IMG/VR virus record: IMGVR_UViG_3300013372_001618
Span: 1-31,066 of that record
Source of the DNA: a virus
DNA: 31,066 bases
Strand: one strand, 5' to 3'
The notes under the pieces are model-generated. The model had not been told where the DNA came from, searched no databases, and was given only the letters and a program-made list of their open reading frames with translations. Made by a program: the position numbers and the translations under genes. Numbering within the stretch: the first letter of the stretch is position 1; each line of letters begins with the position of its first letter. This document shows, piece after piece, positions 22,201 through 31,066 of this stretch.

Positions 22201-25200
22201 AAGTTAACACTCTATGGTCTGATCTAGCAGGTAAAGTTGGAGACACTGCGGCCATTTCTACTACTGGTCCTACGTATGCCGGGCAAGAGTTTGATACATC
22301 ATTCCTTGATGCTCGAACACTGCTATTAACACAAAAATCCATCATTGGTGTTAATGCTGTAACTTATTTAGAAACTACCTATGCTGGCGGGTTCCAATAT
22401 GCAGAAACTACTTGCTTTAGAGACTTAGGATACCTAGTACAGGCTGCGGCATTTGATATATTATTTGACAGCAACTATCAAAGTATTAATGCTGGTAAGA
22501 GTTACTATAGAAATGCCAGTGCCAAGGCTGTTGCTATTGGTACACAGTATGAAGAAACACTGGATGCTATCAACTATGCAAAAACTGTGGCCTTGGCTGT
22601 TTTAAATCAAGAAAACATAGAAATATACCAAGATGCTGTTAATCAATATTTCAACGTAGCACTTGCTCCTTCGGAGACTGCTATAGCTACTATATCGTCT
22701 AATTGGACTATTGTCACAGACATTATCCAATATGGTCTAGGTGCTAGTTCTGCTAGTTCACCAAATCTAGGTTCTGGTCTTGTTGAAATTAAATTTGACA
22801 ACGGAGGCAATGGATTCGTTGACCAAGGTTATCCGTTGAACAATGAACTTATTGCAGGCAAACTATTATTGGGTGCAAGCTCATTTGCCAACGCAACTGT
22901 TATCAGTTATACTCCCGGAAGTGAAACTGGTGTTAATGAAACTGACACTATTATAGCAAGACTAAATCTACCAATTGATTTCATTGAAGCTGATGGCGGT
23001 GAAGAATTAGAGTTTGCCGAGAGTGTAAAAGATTTACAAATAACTATCTTTGTTGAGAGTGGTATTTACTACGAAGACTACCCAATTAGACTGGCGGAAA
23101 ACGTATCAATTAAAGGTAACGATTTCCGCCGTACAATTATTCGTCCTAGAGATCGAGTGAGTCAAAGTGTATGGGCACGTATTTTCTTCTATCGCGATGC
23201 AGTCATGGATGGTATGCAAATTGGTTACTTAGATGAAGACACTGACTATGCTACTTCAGTATCGGCAACTATATCAGATGTTCTTGGTACCATCACTATT
23301 ACATTAACTTCCGGCGTAGTACCCGGTGAATGGGTCGGTCGAGTATTTAAATCGGGCGTTGGTAAAGCTCAGATTGACAGTGTAGCCAACAACTATATGA
23401 ATTGTACAGTGATATATCCATTTGCTGCCGCTGGAGAAATTATCAGCGGCAGTTGGAGCGTATACGGTCCTAAGAATTACGGACGCCACTACTTAACAGA
23501 TCCATTTGATATTACAAGTACTCCTAAGAATAATAGAGATATCGACGTATTCTTATGTAACAATGCAACTCGCGTTAATAATTTATCAGGCCAGGGGCAT
23601 GGCGGATTTATGATGGTGCTTGATCCAGAAGGACAAATTCTAAGTAAATCACCGTACGGTCAAGTTTGCTCAAGTTTTTCTGGATCAATTAATAAACAAC
23701 GATGGGCAGGTGGTCAATTTGTCGACGGTTTTGCAGGAAGACTAAAAGGTCAAATTACTGCACTAGATGATCTGCAGGTTGCATCGGGATCACTGCTAGA
23801 CGGTTATCTAAATGTCACTATAACAGGATATAAAAATTCAGGTTTAGATGTACGTGCTCCAAAAACTCCATGTTCGTTCTTCTGGAGAGGCATACGTTAT
23901 CAAGTAAACAATATATTAGACTACAACAGTACCACATATACGCTTCAGGTAGAACTAGATAAAAATACTCCGTACTTGGTCAGTACTCCTGTTACAACCA
24001 CAGAAACTGGTAATGGCGGTGGTGGCACTCTAATTACGTTAACTTATCCTGTACAGGTAGGGTCTCCTTACGTCAAAGGAAGTAGTGTACAATTAACTGG
24101 CTATAGCCCAATCGAGTATAACAGTTATTTTGTAGTTGACTCAAGTTCTCCTACACAAACAACACTGGTAAAATTTGCAGTTGGACAGGCAATACGTGTA
24201 GTTGGGACGTTACTTGGTGACGCTACAGGAATTAGTGCAGGTACCTACTATATCATTGCAACTAATGGTTCTTCAACATTTACACTGTCAGCTTCTAATA
24301 GTGGAGCGGCTCTAACTACTTCAGGAACTACGGTCACTGGCTTAACCTTTAGTCTAAATATTGCAGGAACATTTGACACTATAAACAGCGTGGCAGTTAC
24401 AGGTGTTGGCGGTCAATTTAGTTGTACAACAGAAATTCCAACAGCTGGTATAACAATACATGGCAGCATAAACGGTACTGGTTATAATCCAATTAATATT
24501 GAAATGGGTGGTAACCGAAGTATGCTGGCCAACGACTTTGCCATGATTAACGATCTTGGCTACGCTATTGTTGCAGGCAACGCCGGATTAACAGAACAAG
24601 TTTCAACATTTACATACTACTGCTATACTCACTATTGGTCATTTAACGGCGGACAGATTCGTTCGGTTGCCGGGTCCAATGCTCACGGTGTATACGGTCT
24701 ACGGGCCAGCGGATATGACGTAACAGAATTACCCGACCAAGTTGTAACTGCACAGAATCTTGTACAAGTCATGAAAATCTACAAGAAAAGATTAACTGTT
24801 AACAGCATGGAGTCTGGAGATCTTGAAGTATATGTTTCAAATTATGAATATGCTCCCCAAAATGTCAGTGAGCTAGAAATTGATCATACTAGTTCTGGTG
24901 GAACTATAACTCGATACGAAGTTAAAACAGTATCTGAATCTGGCTATACTACTGATCCAACATTTAATCAACCCGTATATGGAGTTCCGGTTAAAACTGG
25001 AACTGGTCCTTATTATGTGACATACACCGTGCCTTTACAAACTCAAATAGCTGCCGCTGGTAGCTTTGTAATAGGAGTCACTTACACTATTGTTAGCGTG
25101 GGTACAACAGTCTTTACTACTGTAGGAGCAGCACCAGGAGATGGCGTTGGTGATACTTTTGTGGCAACGGGTACAGGTACTACGGCTACAACAGGTGGTA

Positions 25201-28200
25201 CTGCTAGTTATGTACGTGCTCCTGGCATTGGTGTGTTCTATAAAATTAGTGGTAACAGTAACGAAGAGTACAACAGTAATATTTTATGCACTGCCAGCAC
25301 TACTACAAGCATAACACTAGAATATCAAACAGATCCGGGAACTGTGGGGGTAACTGGTTTTGCACTATTAACCATAGCAAACTATTCGCCCAACGTTGCT
25401 AGAGCAACATTTGCCCTACAGGCGAGTGCTCCATACAATATCGGTGATACCATTTATATTTCTGGAGTAAGTACCGAAGCATGGAATAACTCCTATCTAG
25501 TAACAGACTGTGGCACCACCTATGTGCAATTTAGTTCAGGTGTGGCTACAACTGTTCCTACCAGTGGTTATGTGACTAGTACACTGCTAACTGGCCAAAA
25601 AGTTTTATCGTTGAATTTCAGTACTAGCGGTAATGATAACACCTCAACTGCTGGATTGGCTTATACTTTATTCCATGAGCAGACCGTGTCCGTGAGGGCA
25701 TTACAGTATATTAAATTTACAGGTATTGCCAATGTAAACCCAACTCGACCAAGTACTGCATTACAATTCAACGAAAAGTTGTCTGAAATCTATCGAGTTA
25801 TATCCTATGGTCTAACAGATAGTACAGGCAATCAATTAGTTGATGGCACAGCAGTACTAACTACTGATACGTCATTTAACTACATTAAAGTATATACTGA
25901 CTCCGCTAACACAGTTGAGAGTGATCCCAATGATACTTATGAAGCTGTGATCACAGCCACCATTGATGACGGTGCTGGCAGTGCTGGTACTACTATGACA
26001 GTCTCAGCCAGAACTAGTGGCATTATAAGAATTGGTCAAATAATTTCAGGACCAGTTATTTCTATCGGTGACGCTGTTACATTTAGCGGGCTGTTGTCGG
26101 GCACTGGAAGTATTGTAGGCTATACTAATCCATCAACATATTATGTCGCCAGTACTAATGGCTCAACTACATTTGTGTTATCAGACACATATCAACATGC
26201 GTTAGATAACACTGACTTTATTACAACTACACCTGGCACTATCATTGCTGCTACTTCAATTGTAGTTACTACTACAGGTGGAAATGTAACTCTCAGTAAT
26301 GTAGAAACTACAGGTTCATCAGGGGAATTTGAATGTGATAACATTAACACTGTGGCAGCTGGATCAATAGTACTTGCACAAATATCTGGCACTAGCGGAG
26401 ATGTTGGAACTTATACCGTAAGCATTAGTCAGCTGGTAAGTCCTGCTATAACTATCAGTTGCGGTCCAAAAACTCTAGGATCTAGTATTGGTGATACAAA
26501 AATTGCTATTAGTCCTATTACAGATCAAACTATAGCCGATCAGCTGTCAAAGGGAATTTACATAACCACACTAGGCGGAAGGGTTCACCGAGTAACAGGT
26601 TATACTATTACTACTGGAACTGTTATTACCCTAACTGGTGCTAGTGGTACTGGAAGTATATGTACATTGACTTTTGCTGAACAAGCGGTGGCTCCGTTTA
26701 TTGTGGGCGACGTAATTGAAGTTGCCTATGCAAGGCCCACTGCGTATAATGGAACGTTTGTGGTCACAGACTGCACTACAACTTCGATTAGTTTCCCAGG
26801 TACAGCAACAGGAATATTAAGTTTACCAATTAGTGCAATCTTATACGGTTCTGGCCGTCCGGCATATATTAATATAGATCCAACTCCTGTAAAAGAAACA
26901 GCAGGAAATTATGATGAAGGGTTTGCAATTACCAGTATTGCTCTTAAAACAGGTGCCGGACCTTACTACGTAAAATATAATATTCCGAGCCAAGATTGGC
27001 CTATTGAAGTCGACACATACTTTAAGATATCGGGAAATGCATCAACTGGGTATAATGGTAGTCATAACGTAACAGCCGGTGTTTCGTTGTCCACTGTCAG
27101 TGTTTCAGGCGACGGCACAACGGTTACAATTACCTATGCACCACAATCGTCTGCACCTTTTGCGGTTGACTCTATTGTCACACTAAGTGGTGTAGTGAAC
27201 TCAGCATATAATAAGTCATACACTATTCTTACTTGTAATGCTACTACATTAACTGCTGCCAGCACTGTTACTGGTGCAGCCAGCGTCCAAGGCATACTCA
27301 GCCAACAGTCAGATTCTACTGTTAATACAGTGACCGTGGCCTATGTAGATGATCCAGGTACTTGGATTGATCCACGAAGCATTACTATTACCAGTTTTGC
27401 CAGTAAGTCTGCAGGCTTAGGTACTACTGAAAATGTAGTGTTTAACATTCCATATCAAGCAGTGATAACTGCTACAATTGATGACGGTGCTGGCCTTGCT
27501 GGTACTATTATGACAGTCTCAGCCGTATCTAGTGGTGTACTAGCGCCGGGACAAACTATCGGTGGTGCAGGCGTTACCGCAGACACTACTATTGTTAATC
27601 AGCTATCTGGTATTACTGGTAGCACTGGCACCTACACCGTAAGCATTAGCCAACTACTAACTCCAGCGGTGCTTGATAATGTCAATGCCAACACTATACC
27701 AACTGTGGGTACTAGTGTGTATTACACAATCTATGGTAACAGTAATGTTGACTATAACGGATTAGTCAACGCCACTACTGCCACCATCAACACCATAACA
27801 TTTAACTATCCAAGTGATCCTGGAATATATGGCGGTGGTACAACTAAGATAATATCAGGATCTTCAGTAATGCGTAGACCACATACTGGTATCGATAAAC
27901 CGTTGTCCGCTGACACTAGTTACACCATGCGTATTGGTTATCCTAAGAATATTGGTGGTCAAGTTACAGTTAAAATTTCAACTACTCGTGCCACAGGACA
28001 TGACTTCTTAGATATAGGTACTGGCGGTTACAATACCACTAACTATCCAAATCAAATCTTTGGTAATCCAACTATATCCAAAACTGGTATTGTAGGTGAA
28101 GTTAAGGAAGATGGTGTTGGTCGTGTATTCCACGTAAGCACTGATCAAGACGGTATCTTCCGTGTAGGTCGATTCTTTACAGTTGACCAAGGTACTGGTA

Positions 28201-30413
28201 CAGTTACATTCTCAGCTGCTATTGCTCTGAGTAACTTAGACGGTCTAGGATTTAAACGTGGTGTCACAGTCAGTGAATTCTCAACCGATAACACCTTTAC
28301 CAATAATGCCGCCGACACTGTGCCTGTTCAAAGTGCCATTAGAGGATACATTGATCGTAGACTAGGTCTAACACATGCTGGCGGCTTTGTATCAAGTGTT
28401 AATCGTAGAGGTCCAGGTTACATGGCCTTAAATGGTGTACTGGCCATGAGCGGCAGTATGAACCTTGGCGGTAACAGTGTTCAAAACGTGGCCAACAGTG
28501 TTTTTAGAGTAAGCTCAGGAACTGACGCAGCCAACGTAGCCTATGTTGACGGTCGTGTTGGATCTTTTGAAACATTTAACCAAATGAGGGATGTTAAGTT
28601 TAGTTCGCTGGCCTCTGGGGATATTCCAGTTTACGATAATGATAACAGTGTTAGTCTTGCTGTCACAAGCAGCATCACCGGAACAGGTATAATTGGCACA
28701 GCAACATTTAGTGTTGTTCAAGTAAGTGCTCCGTTTGCTGTTGAATCATCTATAACAATTTCTGGAGTAACTGGTACAACAGCCTGGAATAATACTTGGG
28801 TTGTTATAACTTGTGATACTACCACAGTAACATTTGCTGCATCTGTTTCAGGTATAGGTGACGGTGGAACAATCAAACAACAAAGATGGAGAAATGTACC
28901 ACAACCCACAGGTGATGTTAATGTTACCTATGACTACGTAACTAAAACTTTAACTTCTACAATTCAAAGTGGAGTGATTGTTAATGCCGACGTTAATGCA
29001 AATGCAGCCATTGACCAAACTAAATTATCATTAGATAACGCTGTGGTCACTACTGCTGCAAGTATTGCAGTGACTGGTGCTGTTAGAGTTGGAACTGTTG
29101 CTACTTTAACATTTGCAACACAAACTGTTGCTCCGTTTGCTGCCGGTGCAAGAATCGTAGTCAGCGGATTTAGTACAACTGCATACAACGGCACTGTTAC
29201 TGTGTTAGGTGCACCTAATGCGCCAACAGTGACTACTGTATCATACACCATTGACGTTGCTGCTGTAACACCGGCTGTGTTGGGATCAGGTGCCGTGAAG
29301 GCATTAGGTGGTATTGCAAGTTTTAGCAGTAACAACTTTAGTGTAACCAATGGATTTTTAAGTTTCAAATCAGGTGGTATTTCTTACGCTAACATCCAAG
29401 ACGTTACAGCCAACCGTATGCTGGGTAACTTAACTGCTAGTGCTGCTTCAATGTCTGAAGTTACTCCAGAAGCAATCCTTAAGAGATCATACTTTGATCT
29501 AGCAACTACCCAATCTGCAACTACTAGCACTGAATATGTGTATTCATTCACACTTGGTGCCAGCGAAGCTGCAAGTAGTTTTACCAAACTCGAAGCAAGT
29601 ACAAGCGGTGCTAATAGCAGTCTTGTAAAAACTTCAGCAAGTGGTGCAATAGATGTCAAAGGACTATACATCGCCGGTGATGAAATTATTGCAGTTGTTG
29701 GTGATGTACTAACCGTGACAACACCTGGCGGTTGGGATTTTATGAGCATCAGCGGAACTACCTCAGCCAGTGTGTTAACTGTGCCTGTTACCATTGATAA
29801 CAGCGGCGGCATTATGGTCACTACTGATTTAAGAGCAGACGCAGCTGGCAATGGCGCTACTGCTGCTAATCTTATCGGTACTTGGCAAGTTGGTGGCACT
29901 AGTAGCATTGATCTTGCCAGCAACAATGGTACACTACTGACTAGAACACTAAACACCGGGGATGCTGCAACGACTGGTTCAGTCCAAGGTACTTGGACAT
30001 TAACTATTGGTAGTCAATGGGAATCAACATTTGGCGCTGACTTAGCTGAATACTATCTAACCGATGCTGAGTACGAGCCAGGAACGGTGCTGGTATTTGG
30101 TGGTTCCGCAGAAGTTACTACTACCGATATAGAAGCTGATGCCACAGTAGCAGGCGTAGTTTCAACCAAGGCACAACTTACAATGAATGGTAAGATAAAA
30201 AATCAAGGAGCAGTGTTAATGGCTCTAGTGGGTCGTGTGCCAGTTAAGGTAATAGGTCCAGTTAATAGAGGTGAGATGTTGACCACTAGTACAACTCCAG
30301 GGTATGCTTGTAGGGCTGCTAGTCCCACAATAGGTACTATCATAGGTAAGGCCATGGAAGCAAAAACTACTCCAGGTACGGGCATAATTGAAGTAGCAAT
30401 AGGAAGATTATAA
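19284..30413 (+). CDS. Giant tail-fibre/adhesin-like structural protein (3709 aa)
   Basis: Starts at the ATG 19284; an upstream in-frame GTG lies inside the Fe-S carrier gene. Domains in order: an N-terminal virion module (NIGVQGNDGTGDSIRESF, residues 4-30); a GDVMLGALTL...AATKFYVDN fibre motif; five degenerate helical repeats (about residues 360-1080); a pectate-lyase-like beta-helix (from about 1250) with GHGGFMMVLDPEG near 1438; many beta-sandwich repeats (about 1595-3325); a DGIFRVGRFFTVDQGTG segment near 2955; and a C-terminal ADLAEYYLTD domain (about 3586-3709) ending GTGIIEVAIGRL, of the type seen at the ends of phage fibres. It is probably a trimeric host-recognition fibre. The size is large for a fibre. 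The exact location on the virion is inferred. Confidence 0.85.
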   Translation: MTKQTVNIGVQGNDGTGDSIRESFRKVNENFTEIYAAFGLEGKIQFKKLGDVDPSLSIAGTFGSESILISNTAGNLLTAKSLNAGYGISIDIDNTAKTVTIRSNQSKLINDTYPTLGAPLNAATNTIGNLADPDETAVANFNTTHSQYGWTTTLAKLAVNRGYVDDNFIKLVDGRIVGPLRVRDEPIAPEADDADYDSTLSGNYLKSEAIQRQDAVYRGGDVMLGALTLADHPGSLAGVGKPKGDDDLQAATKFYVDNATMYSQVNLFVSTNGDDVQTLSPLGKEGRAWNYAYKTIGAAALAAENFMNLSNTEPGPYKQRIGYTSGVADQDLTFSKVTGYDYIGGNVGDADYVDAYTLLVQNKEFIQTEVVAYINNKYVNSIDFDATVFSQAIADIVSAAADDLVLDTNYRSAAKAASLVGINLTDQLTTTIDGIDYALSIIQGYQYNEINRKAKIAQTLDAIGWDILFASNYQSVRMGQSYFYAPGQTTTSGEFEQTVGALDFIRDTLVALPSLVGQSTAIVRMSDSIDVIKNILSNGALQAASLEMPVSGDSLSGSASVRDLLLGNISFIQAEVIGYLAVEYSSLSYNKTTYKRNIKLMIEAVVYDIVYGGNSASRYAGQQYYNGATGILQANEIVPFKDAIDYIALIAKDIVQNDTPATVYQQSFRQYTNISLTGGAARTTDIDNKFAVITTIINDGVTQGAVTLVNPTVTSASPTLLDAQTAIDDDSGDIQDLTITYINDTFAVINDNAAQSSIQTSFGIVTTTLTSGLAALPAITYTSPVNLAAGFTHARVLLSNNIEFIQEEIAGWITATNIDFYIANTAVDLKRELKYIVEALMFDITYGGNSAIVAATDQYIANESSQFSTNDLEIIIDAFDYANELSKKIIKNQQPDSHYAQVTAGSFEIGTTYTIIDLGSTTNGQWNTAAGTSTTVYSVGSTFVAAAVGTGTGTVSYQYKNASLSQGASAETKVNTLWSDLAGKVGDTAAISTTGPTYAGQEFDTSFLDARTLLLTQKSIIGVNAVTYLETTYAGGFQYAETTCFRDLGYLVQAAAFDILFDSNYQSINAGKSYYRNASAKAVAIGTQYEETLDAINYAKTVALAVLNQENIEIYQDAVNQYFNVALAPSETAIATISSNWTIVTDIIQYGLGASSASSPNLGSGLVEIKFDNGGNGFVDQGYPLNNELIAGKLLLGASSFANATVISYTPGSETGVNETDTIIARLNLPIDFIEADGGEELEFAESVKDLQITIFVESGIYYEDYPIRLAENVSIKGNDFRRTIIRPRDRVSQSVWARIFFYRDAVMDGMQIGYLDEDTDYATSVSATISDVLGTITITLTSGVVPGEWVGRVFKSGVGKAQIDSVANNYMNCTVIYPFAAAGEIISGSWSVYGPKNYGRHYLTDPFDITSTPKNNRDIDVFLCNNATRVNNLSGQGHGGFMMVLDPEGQILSKSPYGQVCSSFSGSINKQRWAGGQFVDGFAGRLKGQITALDDLQVASGSLLDGYLNVTITGYKNSGLDVRAPKTPCSFFWRGIRYQVNNILDYNSTTYTLQVELDKNTPYLVSTPVTTTETGNGGGGTLITLTYPVQVGSPYVKGSSVQLTGYSPIEYNSYFVVDSSSPTQTTLVKFAVGQAIRVVGTLLGDATGISAGTYYIIATNGSSTFTLSASNSGAALTTSGTTVTGLTFSLNIAGTFDTINSVAVTGVGGQFSCTTEIPTAGITIHGSINGTGYNPINIEMGGNRSMLANDFAMINDLGYAIVAGNAGLTEQVSTFTYYCYTHYWSFNGGQIRSVAGSNAHGVYGLRASGYDVTELPDQVVTAQNLVQVMKIYKKRLTVNSMESGDLEVYVSNYEYAPQNVSELEIDHTSSGGTITRYEVKTVSESGYTTDPTFNQPVYGVPVKTGTGPYYVTYTVPLQTQIAAAGSFVIGVTYTIVSVGTTVFTTVGAAPGDGVGDTFVATGTGTTATTGGTASYVRAPGIGVFYKISGNSNEEYNSNILCTASTTTSITLEYQTDPGTVGVTGFALLTIANYSPNVARATFALQASAPYNIGDTIYISGVSTEAWNNSYLVTDCGTTYVQFSSGVATTVPTSGYVTSTLLTGQKVLSLNFSTSGNDNTSTAGLAYTLFHEQTVSVRALQYIKFTGIANVNPTRPSTALQFNEKLSEIYRVISYGLTDSTGNQLVDGTAVLTTDTSFNYIKVYTDSANTVESDPNDTYEAVITATIDDGAGSAGTTMTVSARTSGIIRIGQIISGPVISIGDAVTFSGLLSGTGSIVGYTNPSTYYVASTNGSTTFVLSDTYQHALDNTDFITTTPGTIIAATSIVVTTTGGNVTLSNVETTGSSGEFECDNINTVAAGSIVLAQISGTSGDVGTYTVSISQLVSPAITISCGPKTLGSSIGDTKIAISPITDQTIADQLSKGIYITTLGGRVHRVTGYTITTGTVITLTGASGTGSICTLTFAEQAVAPFIVGDVIEVAYARPTAYNGTFVVTDCTTTSISFPGTATGILSLPISAILYGSGRPAYINIDPTPVKETAGNYDEGFAITSIALKTGAGPYYVKYNIPSQDWPIEVDTYFKISGNASTGYNGSHNVTAGVSLSTVSVSGDGTTVTITYAPQSSAPFAVDSIVTLSGVVNSAYNKSYTILTCNATTLTAASTVTGAASVQGILSQQSDSTVNTVTVAYVDDPGTWIDPRSITITSFASKSAGLGTTENVVFNIPYQAVITATIDDGAGLAGTIMTVSAVSSGVLAPGQTIGGAGVTADTTIVNQLSGITGSTGTYTVSISQLLTPAVLDNVNANTIPTVGTSVYYTIYGNSNVDYNGLVNATTATINTITFNYPSDPGIYGGGTTKIISGSSVMRRPHTGIDKPLSADTSYTMRIGYPKNIGGQVTVKISTTRATGHDFLDIGTGGYNTTNYPNQIFGNPTISKTGIVGEVKEDGVGRVFHVSTDQDGIFRVGRFFTVDQGTGTVTFSAAIALSNLDGLGFKRGVTVSEFSTDNTFTNNAADTVPVQSAIRGYIDRRLGLTHAGGFVSSVNRRGPGYMALNGVLAMSGSMNLGGNSVQNVANSVFRVSSGTDAANVAYVDGRVGSFETFNQMRDVKFSSLASGDIPVYDNDNSVSLAVTSSITGTGIIGTATFSVVQVSAPFAVESSITISGVTGTTAWNNTWVVITCDTTTVTFAASVSGIGDGGTIKQQRWRNVPQPTGDVNVTYDYVTKTLTSTIQSGVIVNADVNANAAIDQTKLSLDNAVVTTAASIAVTGAVRVGTVATLTFATQTVAPFAAGARIVVSGFSTTAYNGTVTVLGAPNAPTVTTVSYTIDVAAVTPAVLGSGAVKALGGIASFSSNNFSVTNGFLSFKSGGISYANIQDVTANRMLGNLTASAASMSEVTPEAILKRSYFDLATTQSATTSTEYVYSFTLGASEAASSFTKLEASTSGANSSLVKTSASGAIDVKGLYIAGDEIIAVVGDVLTVTTPGGWDFMSISGTTSASVLTVPVTIDNSGGIMVTTDLRADAAGNGATAANLIGTWQVGGTSSIDLASNNGTLLTRTLNTGDAATTGSVQGTWTLTIGSQWESTFGADLAEYYLTDAEYEPGTVLVFGGSAEVTTTDIEADATVAGVVSTKAQLTMNGKIKNQGAVLMALVGRVPVKVIGPVNRGEMLTTSTTPGYACRAASPTIGTIIGKAMEAKTTPGTGIIEVAIGRL
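20365..22515 (+). repeat. Five degenerate helical repeats in the giant fibre protein
   Basis: Repeats near nt 20365, 20628 (short), 20981, 21676 and 22330. The common pattern is FIQxEVxxY, a spacer, then a helix ending [FY]DIxxxxNxxSxxAGxxYY (for example FDILFDSNYQSINAG). Spacing is irregular at roughly 260-700 nt. DNA identity is low, so the duplications are old. Confidence 0.65.
25944..26009 (+). repeat. 66-nt duplicated module, copy 1
   Basis: Matches 27459-27524 at 58 of 66 positions, without gaps. It encodes AVITATIDDGAGSAGTTMTV plus SA. The high DNA identity stands out against the older repeats around it. Confidence 0.85.
27459..27524 (+). repeat. 66-nt duplicated module, copy 2
   Basis: Matches 25944-26009 at 58 of 66 positions. 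It encodes AVITATIDDGAGLAGTIMTV plus SA. A second shared stretch (encoding YTVSISQL) follows each copy further downstream, near 26415 and 27635. Confidence 0.85.
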
Positions 30414-30721
30414 TGACACAAAAACAAATAAACATTGGTAGCAGTCCCAACAAAGGCGACGGTGATCCGTTACGTACAGCATTTGGTAAAATTAACGATA
30501 ACTTCGACGAACTATATTTACTCACTGGGGTAGTTAGTTTAACAGAGCTGGCACAAGACTATGCGGCAGAAATGTTAGTAAACGGAGTACATGCTGGTGT
30601 GAGTGTAGAATATAATGATACCAATAATACGTTAAATATTACAGTAGAACAAGATATCGATGGAGGTGCTTCCTCCACGTTTTTCGACGACGACTTAACC
30701 ATAAACGGGGGCGGAGCATAA
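30413..30721 (+). CDS. Small tail-fibre-associated protein with NIG module
   Basis: 102 residues. The N-terminus (QINIGSSPNKGDGDPLRTAF followed by KINDNFDELY) is the same virion-attachment-like module as at the start of the giant fibre. A second part with AQDYAAEMLVNGVHAGVSV and YNDTNNTLNITV is of a kind often repeated in marine phage structural proteins. The C-terminus is acidic and ends NGGGA. The ATG overlaps the giant gene's stop by 1 nt, and the next structural gene starts after one base, so all three are probably translated from one transcript. It is likely an adaptor or short fibre; this is inferred. Confidence 0.75.
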   Translation: MTQKQINIGSSPNKGDGDPLRTAFGKINDNFDELYLLTGVVSLTELAQDYAAEMLVNGVHAGVSVEYNDTNNTLNITVEQDIDGGASSTFFDDDLTINGGGA

Positions 30722-30722
30722 C

Positions 30723-31066
30723 ATGGCACGTAGAATACAACTAAGACGCGACACAGCGGCAAACTGGACCAGTACAAATCCAGCGCTGGCGCAGGGTGAA
30801 ATAGGTATAGACTTAACCAGTAGTAAGATTAAAATAGGTAACGGTAGTACATTATGGAATGCTCTTAGCTATTGGGATGACGCGGAAATTAACATCTCTG
30901 CGTTCGGTGAAGGGTTTAGTCTAACAACCGCTAATAAGATTGTTACTAATAAACTTTACAGCACAACCCAAACGCAACCAACACAGAATTATAGACTAGA
31001 ATTAGACACTAACGGTGTTGTTAAACTACCAGACGGTAGTATTATCAATGGTAGCACTATTAGAGG
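30723..31066 (+). CDS. Phage tail-fibre protein, N-terminal part (runs off window)
   Basis: An open frame from the ATG at 30723 to the window edge, about 114 codons so far. The N-terminus (ARRIQLRRDTAANWTSTNP) and the following LAQGEIGIDLTSSKIKIGNG with LWNAL are the beta-prism-like head domain found at the start of many phage fibre and tropism proteins. The next part (YRLELDTNGVVKLPDGSII) begins a repeat-like beta segment. It follows the previous stop by one base. Length and C-terminal domain are unknown because the gene is cut by the window. Confidence 0.8.
   Translation, partial: MARRIQLRRDTAANWTSTNPALAQGEIGIDLTSSKIKIGNGSTLWNALSYWDDAEINISAFGEGFSLTTANKIVTNKLYSTTQTQPTQNYRLELDTNGVVKLPDGSIINGSTIR

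Larger units (their letters stand above)
24067..29260 (+). repeat. About nine beta-sandwich repeats in the giant fibre protein
   Basis: Units begin near nt 24067, 25230, 25432, 26695, 27010, 27157, 27715, 28730 and 29130. One type reads PFxVGxxIxxSGVxxxxYNxxxxVTxCxTTTV; the other reads YYxIxGNSNxxYNG followed by a TI-rich strand and YxxDPG. They look like Ig- or knitted-type fibre domains interleaved in two subfamilies. Confidence 0.65.

Noticed and set aside
1-31066. CRISPR array, insertion sequence, integrase or lysogeny region
   Set aside because: No regularly spaced direct repeats, transposase or integrase motifs were seen on either strand.

Overview
The window reads as part of the genome of a large marine tailed phage, most like the T4-related myoviruses of cyanobacteria and SAR11-type bacteria. 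This rests on gene content (phage DNA ligase, MazG-like hydrolase, UV endonuclease, Fe/Mn superoxide dismutase, A-type Fe-S carrier, a QueD-like protein, tail-fibre genes with the N-terminal 'NIG..DGTGD..R..F.K.N.NF.E.Y' module), on AT-rich sequence with genes overlapping by 1-8 nt, and on one exact match to the T4 late promoter TATAAATA. No tRNA, IS element, CRISPR array or integrase was seen. Host and taxonomy are inferences.

Layout. (1) 1-3018, + strand: end of an ATP-dependent DNA ligase, a 67-aa protein, a MazG-like hydrolase, a Trp-rich unknown and an SGNH-like protein. (2) 3019-3194: a 36-aa gene with its own promoter and intrinsic terminator. (3) 3223-9075, +: twitch-type radical SAM enzyme, two GT-B-like proteins and a B12-binding radical SAM enzyme, each joined to the next by a 1-4 nt overlap. 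(4) 13050-9062, - strand: 2OG-Fe(II) oxygenase-like protein, very short DegT/StrS aminotransferase-like protein, second SGNH-like protein, glycine/inosamine-type amidinotransferase and a third GT-B-like protein. (5) 13128-14846, +: cytidylyltransferase fused to a mannose-6-phosphate-isomerase-type cupin, then an NAD-dependent epimerase. (6) 14903-18891: an unknown 393-aa protein behind a consensus promoter, a QueD-like protein behind a possible preQ1 riboswitch, uvsE, a membrane-anchored EF-hand/Lys-Ala protein, superoxide dismutase and a zinc-finger protein. (7) 18953-31066: an A-type Fe-S carrier, then tail-fibre genes led by a giant 3709-aa protein.

How they may work together. Blocks 3-5 look like one small-molecule or glycan pathway: nucleotide-sugar activation and epimerisation, amination, amidino transfer, oxidation, two radical SAM steps and three glycosyltransferase-like proteins. 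The pairing of a StrS-type aminotransferase with a StrB/GATM-type amidinotransferase suggests a guanidino- or amino-sugar, perhaps decorating virion proteins, DNA or the host surface. Each family call is supported by visible motifs; the combined pathway is inference and is the best candidate for an undescribed system here. The possible preQ1-I riboswitch before the QueD-like gene is the best candidate RNA element.
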